Of a DNA stretch of 64,000 nt, positions 54,231 through 64,000 are shown piece after piece. Below the pieces are notes generated by a model that made no database searches, was not told where the DNA came from, and saw only the letters and a list, made by a program, of their open reading frames with translations. Positions within the stretch are counted from its first letter, which is position 1. Every line of letters begins with the position of its first letter. The DNA is from Carnegiea gigantea (lineage: Eukaryota; Streptophyta; Magnoliopsida; Caryophyllales; Cactaceae), in contig JAKOGI010000105.1 of NCBI GenBank assembly GCA_029747015.1, forward strand, positions 777,933 through 841,932. The letters are read 5' to 3'. A program made the translations under genes and the position numbers.

Positions 54231-55462
54231 CCTAGCCTGGTTCTGCTAAGGAGCTCGGGTTTGGTTGTTTAGATTTACTAGTTCCCACTCTTGTGCTGGT
54301 AGCATTGTTGTGACTGTTATCCTCCATTCCTCTGATCAGTAGGGGGTTGTGGGTTTAGGTAATCCTTAACCTGATACCAAGGACTTCCATAGCATTAACA
54401 TCTTTTGTTGCTACAACATTCATGCACGTAGTGTCCTGTCTTCCCACAATCATTCCATGCCACCGTACACTAATAATTAGCATACTGCCTGCCATGTGAA
54501 TTGTTATTGTTGTTATGATAACCCCACCTGAGACTTCTCATATTGATTCTGGAAGTGGTGGCTTTCTCGCTGGCCCCCCTTCCTTTTATTCCCTCACTAC
54601 TCCTTGTAGAACTCATTTTTCTCCTTCATTGCAGGCTTCATATTAGCAGTTGTGTCGTGTGTATCCTCATAAGAGATATATCAATGCACCAACATCCTTT
54701 CCTTAAGATTTAGGTTAAGCTCTGCCCCAAAATGGTTCACCTTTAGCTTCTCATCTTCTATGAAGGCAAGGGTAAAGCGAAGAGTTCCATAAACTTGGAA
54801 ACATATTCTAGCACACTCATCTCCCCTTGTTGTAATTGTGTAACTTTGTTCTCCTTGGCTTTTTGACACAATATAAGGCAAAAATGGTTCTTAAGTAACT
54901 GCTTAAATCTATTCCACCCAAACTCAAGCTCATACTATCATTTTCTCACACCCAAATTCAAGCTCATACTATCATTTTCTCACAGTAAACCGCCAGAGGT
55001 TAGCTCCGTCCTTTCAGTAGAACACAGCGAATCCTACCCTTTATTCCTCAGAGTACTGGAACGCAGCAAACAACTTCTCCATACGTCAAATCCAATTTTC
55101 TAATGCTTTAGGATCAAGGGTGTTAGTGTAAGTTTGTGGGCTATGGCTAGCAACGCTCTTGAACGTGTATTAGTTGTCCTCACCTATCTTCCTTTTCTTT
55201 GCTCCAACCGTCTTCTGAAGGTGTTTATTTTGTTGTTGCAACTATTCTCTATGCTTCTGTAAAAGGTCTAGAAGCAGGAGATTGGTAAGGTCCATCCTAG
55301 TTTGTAGATTTGTCTATCCACATTGCTAGGGTTCCTGCTCCCATTCCTAGGCCAAAGTGCTTCTAGTCTTTCCCTTATGCTAACTATGGTGTTTCCCAGG
55401 TTAATGTAGGGTCTTAAAGTGGGCATGGGTCTAGTTTGAGATTCTTCATTATTTCCTGACAT
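54231..55462 (-). pseudogene. G2: gag
   Basis: A start near 55462 opens MSGNNEESQTRPMPTLRPYI. A Gln-rich segment follows, then HSPQTYTNTLDPKALENWI-like codons and MEKLFAAFQYSEEQRV-like codons (about 55020-55150), the chromovirus capsid core. The zinc knuckle lies near 54420-54480. A 34-bp tandem duplication (54917-54984) shifts the frame. N-terminal gag is present only here, not in G1. Confidence 0.75.
54917..54984 (-). repeat. 34-bp tandem duplication in G2 gag
   Basis: Two adjacent 34-bp units (54917-54950 and 54951-54984) with one C/T difference. 34 is not a multiple of three, so gag is out of frame from here on. Confidence 0.95.
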
Positions 55463-55930
55463 CTTGGTTTAAAATTAATTGAGTTGAATTCCATTTCTAA
55501 TAGTTCATAACATGTATTTGGCAACAGTTTAACAATTCACATGGCTTTAAATCACCACCATTGAATTGACATACAGCAACATTTACAATCGCATCAATTT
55601 GTATCATTCATTCTGGCAAGTTCACCTAACACTTACGCTGTTGAGTTCTTATCACACATAATCATATGTCTCATGCCCACTTTCTTAATGCCACTAGCTT
55701 TTATGTTTAGGTCCATACATAGTTTTAAAGAATCACATAAGCAAACACATTCAAGTAAACTCAGTTGACAATTCGATTGCATAAACTAAAAATGACAAAT
55801 GTTTTTCATACTATTGCTCCTATTACACAAGCAATTCAATAACTTCCTCAGTTTCAACTCTATTAATGAAGAAAAGTATGATTATAAAATCTAACATCAT
55901 TGCCTTTAAGCACTATCTAGTGCCTACTAC
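55463..55930 (-). other. G2 leader between gag start and acidic segment
   Basis: No recognisable gene; decayed leader sequence. Confidence 0.5.
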
Positions 55931-56400
55931 CTAGGAGCATCTAATAGACATGCCCATAAATCTTACCACACCTTCCCTGCTTCTAGTGAGTAGCTTCAAT
56001 TTCAGGCCCAGGCTTAGTGTCAAGCTCAAATTCAAGCTTGGGTTTTTACACTGGTTTTCCTCTGGTTCCTCATCTGGGTCTACTTCTTTAGGATCCTCAT
56101 CTTCCATTGATTCTTCCTCCTGGTCCTTTTTTTCCATTGGTTCTTCTTTAAGGTCCTTTTTTACATTGGTTATTCCTCAAGGTCCTCTTTTTACATCAGT
56201 TTTCTTTAGGGTCCTCATCTTCCATTGATCCCTTGGGGTCCCTTCCATGGGTTTCTCCTCAGGGTCATCATCCTCCATAGATTTCTCCTCAGGGTCCTCA
56301 ACCTCTACAAGTTCCTCCTCTTCCCTAACCTAATTGGGTTCCTTAGGTGTGGAATCCCCTATGTCCTTCTTATCAAGGGATGGTTGGGTCCCTTATTGGG
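55931..56400 (-). pseudogene. G2: acidic repeat segment upstream of gag
   Basis: Minus-strand reading gives a Glu/Asp-rich chain made of imperfect repeats of about 14 residues (for example KSMEDDDPEEKPMEG, ESMEDEDPKEVDPDEEPEEN). The plus strand shows the repeats as a 21/42-bp minisatellite of CTTCCATTGATT-like and GGGTCCTCA words. The longest open part is 55931-56137. Acidic repeats upstream of gag occur in some plant chromoviruses, from memory. Its role is unknown, and frameshifts break it here. Confidence 0.5.
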
Positions 56401-56907
56401 CTATAAGTGTAGGACGTTAGTCATACGGGCCCACCTGAAGCAGATGATCAACTAATTTTATAAACCCTATTGCCATTTATTGTAATTCACACCAACATCT
56501 TCGCTAGTCACGAAACTCTCAAATGTGTAACTCATCAACTCAGTAATGCCATTCGCAGTCACCTCAAAGGCTAGAAGGAGGAAAAGCTTCTAATTATGCT
56601 AAAACATCAAGCAACTATTAGGTCCATCCCCTATATATTTGTTATCTTTGCCCTAACTTGATGGATATGACCAACCAAGTCAACCTCAGATTTCTTAGCT
56701 ACCCTCTCATAAAGACATTAGCCCCCTATTCATGCCATACACAAATAGCTGCAAGTAAGACATGTATTCTAATACATTCTATACAGATCCATGCATCCCT
56801 CTTCCCTTCTTACACTCACTCTCCACATAATTCTTAAGTCTATGGATTTTAAACTTTTATTTTGTAATACAATATTCTACACTAAGCTTTCAGATCGGTA
56901 AACTTGT
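56401..56907 (-). other. G2 5' untranslated leader
   Basis: About 500 bp between the acidic segment and the PBS. Nothing recognisable. Confidence 0.45.
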
Positions 56908-56919
56908 GCTTTGATGTCA
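56908..56919 (-). other. G2 primer-binding site (initiator tRNA-Met type)
   Basis: Minus strand TGACATCAAAGC, three mismatches to TGGTATCAGAGC, preceded by a GGGGCATTATAAA LTR end. Confidence 0.65.
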
Positions 56920-56922
56920 CTT

Positions 56923-57543
56923 TATAATGCCCCAAAAATTATAATTTATTTCATTACTATTATTTAACCCTAAGTAGCAGCACACAACCAGATGGAGTGT
57001 TGCCGTTGTATTTCCTATTAGGAAACATAAGGCTATGTACCACAAAATCTACTATTAAGGGTTCAATAATAAAGTCAACCCAAGGGTCAAATTTAAAGTA
57101 TAATAGTCAAAAGTCAAGCATTAAAATCTAAGGAATTTATTCAACACAAAGATTCCTAAATCATCAGTCTTGCTCCTACTCTTAAGTTCTATCCCCATGC
57201 CCATGATCACCACCGAGAATTAAACATTTACAAAAAAATGTGACGGAGCTCAATAACAACCACCCCTAACAATAAAAACGTCATTTAAATTCATTTCAAA
57301 CAATTGTAGGGATGGGAGGGAAGATAGCTTAAGCAATTTTGCAAATGATTTCGAACCAATCTGACATGAATCTCTAAGTTCAGTCAAGTCACCCATAGTT
57401 CAAGTTCCAAAACAAGGGTGAGCCACCTCAATGGGTCTCATGGTCTCTAATTAACTTAGATGCAGCCACTTGTCCAGTTCATAGCCTGCCGTTAATTGAA
57501 GGGTTACTAATAACTTCACGATATTAGGGTCCCAAGCTCATAG
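56923..57543 (-). repeat. 5' LTR part upstream of G2 (LTR8)
   Basis: On the minus strand it ends GGGGCATTATA, a typical chromovirus LTR 3' end. It contains a GGTGAGCCACCTCAATGGG-type block (57418-57438) seen in Del-like LTRs. Its 3' end does not match LTR6/LTR7 (GATTACA), so either it belongs to a different subfamily or LTR6/LTR7 are truncated. It is cut at about 57543 by the LTR of element H. Confidence 0.5.
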
Positions 57544-58827
57544 TGGCGTTGTAGCAAATTAAGGTCGATACCACAGGGAGTAGTTCAAGCTACCGGGTTG
57601 TATTCCCTCACGATAGGGCAAGTGAATCCACATTTGCAAATGAAATTGAACTATGTTGCTTATCCAATCTAACCAGTAAACAATCAAGGAATTTAATCAA
57701 ATCAAGTAATTTTCCAACTCAAGAATTCATCAAGTGCCTCTTTCTTACATGGTGATTCTAAAATCGATAATCGAACTATCAAATGCCTTTTTGAAGGTGG
57801 AATGAAATTCTTAAATCTAATCAACTACCATTTCTCAAGGATTTTTGACTAATCTAAGATCCTTGAGAACATGATTATCAAATCTTAGAAGTCTGGTAAA
57901 CATTGAGTCTTTCTCAAGATCCCACACGCTTAATTTGAATTTTAGTTTTCCAACATCTAGTTTCACCTTTCAATCCTTCACCCAATGTCCAAGACAAGCC
58001 AGAAGTGGATCAAGTTCCCCACTAGCAATTCAATGTTTAAGATTCAATATAACAAACCTATTAAATCCAAAGCACTTTTAGATCAAAGAAAGCATTGATT
58101 CAATCTTTAACTCAATTCTAAGGTTAACAATTCAAAACTTGACATAAAAATCAATGCTAATCCAAGGCATAAAAATCTAAAAAGAAAAGAAAAGAGAAGG
58201 GAGAGGAATTACTTAGCCATTGCGTGCTTGTGTTGGAAGATGCAAACTCGACCCGAAATCGTTGCAAATCTTCACCTTGAACTTGCTCTCAACTCTCTCT
58301 AATCTAAGTCTATGTCCTAACATAATGGAGAAATGGATATGTGGTGGTATTCACAGAAAATGATGCTAGGACCAGGCCTTTATTTGGGTAGTGAAAGCTA
58401 TGAAACGTTGCCATCGCCAGGAAAATGAATAGCCATGAAGAAATCAAGTCAAATCGGGGAGACAGAGCTCACCACGAGCCATGGCCACCATCATAGATTG
58501 ACTGTTATACCCTTTAGTAGGTTCGCTTTCACTTGATTCATCTACTGCTTCTTCCAATAATCTCCTAAACCGTGATACTAGCCACAGTTTGTCCGTGTTG
58601 AGTGTCTTGGGGCCTCTTTGCTATCTTCTTTTATCCACAACGCCTCAAAAATCTTCATTCTACTCACATAACTTGACTCACAAAGTGAAAATTTGCAAAC
58701 ACTATGAAAACAAGCGAACTCAGCATGATAGTAGAAATAAAGGAATAAATTGTATAATTAAGCATACTAACACCCTCAAATGACTCCCAAACACTTATAA
58801 AATCCTATGAAAATATGACATTCATCA
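57544..58827 (-). repeat. Element H 3' LTR (LTR9)
   Basis: About 1.28 kb on the minus strand, starting TGATGAATGTCATATTTTC at 58827 right after a purine run. The end near 57544 is set by the CGATACCACAGGGAG block (typical of this LTR group) and a TG dinucleotide, so it is approximate. It carries a GTGGTGAGCTC block near 58467-58490. Confidence 0.55.
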
Positions 58828-58838
58828 CTCTCTTATGC
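58828..58838 (-). other. Element H polypurine tract
   Basis: Minus strand GCATAAGAGAG before TGATGAATG, a degraded form of GCATGGGGGAG. Confidence 0.6.
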
Positions 58839-60600
58839 TTAAACCTTTACTTGTCCTTAAGTAAACACCAAATAAATCCAACAAGAGGAGATGTGTCTAG
58901 GATTCAAAACATCGCAATCTCCTCGAAATAGGCAACTCACAGTACGTCACAAGCAAGAATATCACTCAATGACAACCTCAAATAGTGCACAATACATTTC
59001 AAAATTAGGAGAAGGTGGATGTTTTCAAAGAAATATACGACCACAAGCTAGATATCAACCTTGATCACACTCAAAGAACCACAAAGCCATCATGCAAGTA
59101 TAAGGAATTATAGAGCTAATAGACTGGTAAAACCTCACTTTTAAGAAATGTGAAGCACTCTTACTCATGTGGTTGAAATATAACATGGGTTCACTCAAGA
59201 CTCATGCCAAAGATACAATCTACCATAGGCTTGGCATGACTCTCAAATTCTCCTCCACTAAAAATTTAATGTGCACATAACAATCAAGAGAACTTTACAT
59301 GGGTTGTAACGTGGGCTAAAAGGGCTAAAGGAAAGGAGTTGAGTAATAAATTTGGGTAATGTGGAGCTGTGTAGCCAAATGAATAGGAAACAACCAACAA
59401 ACCATCAAGAAACTATTACATTTATCAACTATCCAAACCCCAAGAATTCAATGAACATATTCCACGTATAAAATAGCAAATGAGTTAACAAAGATAGAAC
59501 ACAAGCTATGCAAGTATCTAATGTCAATCAACTTATTCATTCTTTTTTTCTTTTTTTGTTTTCTTCCCTTTCATTTTCATTTCTTTTTCATCAACATAAC
59601 TTTTTTTCTTTTTTCGTCTTTTTGTTTTTTTTTTTTTGGGCAAATGAAATCAAAATTGTAATTATTACAAGGCATAGGGTCCCTAACTATGACCTCACAA
59701 CCGAATACATATATATACAACCCAAACTAGAGGGAACCACAAGTAAATGCTCAATTTTATCAATCCCTTAATAAACCAACATACCAAAGCTACCTTAGAC
59801 TTAATTACCCCAAAACACCCACTACGTACATGAGGCAATGCCACATAGACTTGGCATAAAGGTAGGATTATGTGTTTGGCCAAGGGCTAATATGAAGTGT
59901 TTTACAACAAAGATGAATATAAGCTCAAAGGGGCTAGTAAAGGGGAAAAACATGTAACACAAAGGATAGGCTATTTAGCTATATGGCTAAAATATTGAAC
60001 AATAAAGAATGCATCTATCATAGCATCAACTATGCATATACTAATGTAGTTTTGAGCAATTGTCTAGGCAAGTTCTAGAGAACCAACATGAAAGAGCCAC
60101 ACACATGAAAGAACATGAGACTAAAGATAATGATTAGTCCAAATGAGGCCCGAAGTGTCACGAGATATCTACCAAAGTCTCGATTAGCTCATAAAATGAC
60201 TATCATGCAGCAACGTTAACGCTAAAGACTCTAGGGGGCAATGAATTTCCCAATCAAGACAAGGGTCAAAACAAAAAATATTCACAAAACCTTCATAAAT
60301 TTCAATACTAAAAGGGTTCAAAAGTTACTTAAGCTCATGAAGGCCATTATGCCTAGCAAAAGCATCATTAGAGGACATTTCAAGCTAATCTACACCATCC
60401 CTACGTGCAATCCTATATACAAATCTAAAATGCAACGCACCATTGCAAAAGAAAGGAAACCTAAACCTATATGCTCTAACTAGGAAGCAAACTAAAAACC
60501 AAAATGGACAACATGAAAAACTATGCTTCCCTCATTCTGAGATAAAGCATTATTATTCAAAGTAAAGACAGTAAGAGAAGGGAAAGGGAATAAAACGTAA
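58839..60600 (-). other. Element H 3' untranslated region
   Basis: Non-coding; several blocks match the 3' regions of D and E (for example near 59130-59300 and the T-rich plus-strand run at 59539-59637). H belongs to the same super-group but is more diverged. No gene seen; the 87-codon plus-strand ORF over the T-rich run is low-complexity. Confidence 0.6.
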
Positions 60601-60955
60601 CGATCTCACCATCACAAATGGAACTAATGGGGGATCAATGACACCATTGTATCTTCAAGGCTTGACTCATCCAATTAGATGCCATGAAAACACGCAGGAT
60701 CTCATCAAACTCCTAGGACCATAATTTAGAAAATACAAAGTAAGAGGTAATAACCAATATCACACCAAAAACAAAAAGTATCACCTAAACCTTGTCAAAG
60801 CCCATAGAAAAATCATAGGGAAGGATTAAAGAATGTAGTCCACATGACTTTCCTAGAAAAGTCCTCTAGACACACATAATAAGGGTCAATTACGGGATCA
60901 TACCCTCTAAAGTAACATAAGGACACAAAGTTATCGAAATTCCCACCAAGCATGT
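60600..60955 (-). pseudogene. Element H: unrecognised ORF with membrane-like segment
   Basis: Reading left from the LTR of D, the chain starts NMLGGNFDNFVSLCYFRGYD. It continues PVIDPYYVCLEDFSRKVMWT, then TFFNPSLPYDFSMGFDKV, then after a stop VILFVFGVILVITSYFVF and SKLWS. The 15-20 residue hydrophobic stretch looks like a membrane span. It occupies the place where B, C and D have the end of ORF1, upstream of the 3' region. I recall similar chains from other plant elements but no named family. An env-like role is conceivable, not shown. The N-terminal part is lost to the D insertion. Confidence 0.35.
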
Positions 60956-62107
60956 TGATCACTGCCACAAGCGCACAGGTAGTCATAGTATAGATAAAAA
61001 GATCATTCTCAGGGACCAAAGTAATCTATCAAGCTTTGTTTATCAGCATGTACTAAGCAAATTCTAAATCGAGGGGTTTTCATTCAATGACTTTAAAATA
61101 ACTAGTTCTAAATCAATTAAGGAAAAACACCTAGGAATTTATGTAGTTAAGAAAGGTGACTCAATCAAAATGATAAACATGTGCTTTTCCCTGATCGATT
61201 AGTTTTAAGGAATTGCAATCTATCCTAAAATTTAGTCTATTCTTTCGAAATCAATCAAATTTGCCCAGAATAAGCAAAAGTCATTCCTTTAAACTAATTT
61301 GTCTTAATCTAAGTTGAATATTTTTTATTACACTCTAGTCCTCCTAACATACAAATCTCTCTTTCGAGTCGACCCTATGTTAGGTTTTATCAAGCAGTTT
61401 AACAATTAAATGTCACCTTTTAGTTTTTCACTCAATTTATTTCAAGTGTACAAGCAAACATTGCCCAAAAAAAATCCACTCATAATATGATAATCACTTG
61501 ATAGAATGAAATCAAACCAATCATGAAACAAGCACAATTCTATTGATCAAGGCATGATCTAAATATACTTTCATAAACTAATAAATCCCTAAACAAAATG
61601 AACTACTCACATATAATTAAAGATTAAACAACTAACCAATGATTCGACGAAATCTAAAAGAAAGGGCTCGACAAAGACAACCTTTCACCAAGGGCTTTAA
61701 ACTGCCTTACAACCAAATGCACTCAAGATTTTCTTACTAGAACAATAATCAAACTAAAAATCCTAAATAAAAAGAGCAAAATTTTGAGAAAGAAAGTGAA
61801 CTATGCTATGCTTTCCCTTTCTTTGCTGCCAAACGATGTGACTTTATAGAGAAGCTGGAACCGATTTTCTACTCTTGTCTTGCTCCACGGGTGTTGCATC
61901 ACATGGGTGTCTATGGGGGAGGTCAAAATACATCCAATGAGGGTCAAATACTGGATAACAAGGCCTAAAATCTTGCAAAACACGTCAAATGACCATACCC
62001 AAACATAAATTGGGAATAGGAGTATAAATAGTAACTTAAAACACATAATTATGCTAAAAAAATACGGTAAAATAGCCTAGAATGATGTATACATTAAGCA
62101 CTTACCA
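60956..62107 (-). repeat. Element D 3' LTR (LTR3)
   Basis: 1152 bp, from plus-strand TGATCACTGCC to AGCACTTACCA, a full-length member of the family of LTR1 and LTR2. Left flank is CATGT, inside the H ORF; the matching copy would lie beyond the window. Confidence 0.85.
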
Positions 62108-62119
62108 AACTCCCCTATG
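62108..62119 (-). other. Element D polypurine tract
   Basis: Minus strand GCATAGGGGAGTT immediately before TGGTAAGTGC. Confidence 0.8.
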
Positions 62120-62917
62120 CTTAAACTATTGCTTGTCGTCAAGCAATGCTAAAATCAAAAATATACACAACCTCCTCATAATAGATATAGGTAGCATTCC
62201 AATGGCAAAGATGATCCAAAGGTAGCCCAAAAAAGATGCAAAAATCATTAGCAAATAGACTAGCGACTGAAATTTTCGAAAACCACTTAGCAGACAACAA
62301 TGCCAAATTTGAATCAATCTCCCCAAATCATCAAATATAATCACTCAACATATGAGACAAATGAAGCCATCAAGGCCGGTAGAACCTCACTATAGTTATG
62401 TGGCACTCATCACTCATGTGTTTGAAAAATTATAAAGGCTCCCTCAATTCTCATCCCTTAGACTTAAATCTATCATAAGTTTGATAAGACTCTCAAATTC
62501 TCCATCACTAATATGCAAACACACTAGACAATCACGAGGAATTTCATAGGGTTGTAATGGGACCATGGGTAATGGTGAGAAGGGAACAAATGTTTTGGAA
62601 ATAAGGAGCTAGAAGCCATAAACTAAGAGCTAGATGCTTCCAATGCATCATACAACATCCTTCTTAGACCAATATATTTTATCAACAAAGTACATCCCCA
62701 ATTGAAGAGATAAAGAGTTGAAAAATCATAAAAATTTATAATTCCAACAAGGCTAATACTTCGTTTCTTATTCACTTTTCTCTCTTTTTTTTCATTTTGT
62801 GTTCTTTTTCTCCTTTTTTTTAATTTTTTTTCTTTTATTTAAAAGAGTTAGCCAAGAAAAATCCATAATGAACTTTAAATTCCAACTCTTCTTTAAACTT
62901 TGTACAATAAGACAAAG

Positions 62918-62957
62918 GATTTATCAAGATCTCAAAGGATTTATCAAGATCTCACAT
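62918..62957 (+). repeat. 20-bp tandem duplication in element D 3' region
   Basis: AAGGATTTATCAAGATCTCA twice in a row; E and B have the unduplicated neighbourhood. Confidence 0.85.
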
Positions 62958-63857
62958 CTCTTTACCAAACAACCAAAATCCACTAAAAGATAACAATACA
63001 CCTCACTAGTTCCCAATCAAACTTGATACAAAAAGAATGAAACACTCCTCTAGTCTTGGCTTAAGGGTGAGATAATCATTTCGCCATAGGCTATAGTAGA
63101 AGGTTCAAATCAAGAAAAACGGATATAAGCTCAAAAGGGGTAGCAAAGGATATAATACGCAACAAAGGTGGCTATTTAGTCATCGGGTTTAACAAATCAA
63201 AGAAAAATGCCTCAATCGTATTGCCTAAATACATATGTGAATGTCATCTTGAATGACAATCAAAGTAAGTTCTAGAGATATGACGTCAAGGAAGAGTCAC
63301 ACATGAAAGAAATATAAGACTAAATTGATAAATAGTCTCTAAAAGTTCAAAACCTCACGGGACATCTACCAAAGTCAAAACTAGTACATTAGTAAACACA
63401 TGCCAAAATTCATGAAAATACTCATGGGGTAATCAACTCGCACTTAATATGTGGTCAAAACATGGAGCTTATTTCAAAAACTCATTCTCCTTTATTTTAT
63501 GCACAATTGGGCAAATCAAAAGATCAAACTAAACCAAAGAAGTCTACCTAGTTTACAAAGATCATCATCGGAGGATTTTTTTCCTTTTTTTTAATTTTTT
63601 TTTTCTCATTTTCTTTAATGCATGCTTCTAATAACAATGCAAGCTAAAATGCAAAAGAAACTAATAAAAAAACTAAAATGCAACCTAGAATAAAAAGAAA
63701 ATTAAATGCACTTCTAAAACACTGCTAAACAAAACTAAAACCTATAATAAGAACTCCAAAAATTATCACAAATAACATGTACAAAACACAAAGACACCAA
63801 ACCAAATCAGGTATTAGATGCCAAATATAACGACTAACTCCGCCATGCTTGAATCAC

Positions 63858-63873
63858 ACATTATCCTCAATGT
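63858..63873 (-). other. Hairpin-type motif of element D
   Basis: Minus strand ACATTGAGGATAATGT: one mismatch in the arms relative to B and C. Confidence 0.75.
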
Positions 63874-63880
63874 GGGCACA

Positions 63881-64000
63881 TAAGAGAAAAATGGAAGGGG
63901 AGTAGCACAAAGCAATAAGAAAGGAGGTAGTGGAGGAGGATGGCGTGGTTGGCCATAAGAGATATGCCAATCCCACTAAGTCTCTAAACATGCGCTATAG
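63881..64000 (-). pseudogene. Element D: C-terminal end of ATHILA-ORF1-like protein
   Basis: Minus-strand codons read WDWHISYGQP with a Pro-rich run before it, the same ending as in C (34560-34586) and B (36430-36470). The rest of ORF1 is beyond the right edge. Confidence 0.7.

Larger units (their letters stand above)
50137..57543 (-). mobile_element. Chromovirus piece G2 (tandem copy 2 with gag and 5' end)
   Basis: Second copy of the unit, from LTR to gag end (50137-54640), which then continues into the rest of gag, an acidic leader, a PBS and part of a 5' LTR that is cut at about 57543 by element H. Order and motifs are those of a Tekay/Del-like chromovirus. Confidence 0.8.
62120..63880 (-). 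other. Element D 3' untranslated region
   Basis: The longest copy of this region in the window and the reference for E, B and C. It holds two homopurine tracts (T-rich on the plus strand: 62775-62840 and 63577-63612), a 20-bp tandem duplication (62918-62957), and the hairpin-type motif at 63858-63873 with a damaged purine run (63836-63848). Confidence 0.75.

Noticed and set aside
1..64000. CRISPR arrays, bacterial operons, tRNA or rRNA genes
   Set aside because: No regularly spaced repeats, no prokaryotic gene layout, and I could not fold any tRNA by eye; the tRNA-like pieces are primer-binding sites.

Overview
The window looks like a retrotransposon-only stretch of plant (angiosperm) nuclear DNA. 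It is AT-rich. I found no intact host gene, and every long coding similarity is to plant LTR-retrotransposon proteins: Ty3/gypsy Athila-like, Tat/Ogre-like, two chromovirus types, and three Ty1/copia fragments. All have stops, frameshifts or lost catalytic residues. The sequence does not identify the species. All family names here are recognised from motifs by eye, without a database search.

Layout. 1-4270: element A, a gypsy element on the minus strand (gag-protease-RT-RNase H, running off the left edge) with PBS and 5' LTR. 4271-9400: a small secreted-peptide-like ORF, a copia RT remnant (+) and a copia gag remnant (+), with long unassigned stretches. 11630-14465: gag and protease of a Tat/Ogre-like element (+); the RT end and the two RNase H domains of a similar element reappear at 41453-42960 on the same strand, so the 27 kb between them is best read as a block of later insertions. 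Inside that block: element F (Athila-like pol, minus, 14471-20934); the 3' end of element E (minus, 20935-23175) inserted into F's protease; a solo LTR (23306-24547) with a perfect 5-bp target duplication; element C (plus, 24855-35459) interrupted by a near-complete element J (minus, 27342-34130); and element B (minus, 35460-41452), joined tail-to-tail to C with no LTR between them.

42961-45579: unassigned sequence, then a copia element K (LTR, tRNA-Met PBS, gag) cut at 45580. 45580-57543: two head-to-tail copies of a 4.56 kb piece of a Tekay/Del-like chromovirus (G1, G2). Both carry the same deletion in the RT palm. G2 continues into gag, an acidic repeat leader, a PBS and part of a 5' LTR. 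57544-60955: 3' end of element H, holding an unrecognised ORF with a membrane-like segment. 60956-64000: 3' end of element D, inserted into H.

The most interesting content is the B/C/D/E group. B and C carry gag and/or an aspartic protease followed directly by an ATHILA-ORF1-like protein, with no RT, RNase H or integrase between: apparently non-autonomous Athila derivatives. B, C, D and F share a hairpin next to a polypurine run, and E, B, D and H share a long conserved homopurine tract. The J insertion is resolved to the base by its target duplication and by an uninterrupted copy of the same site in B.
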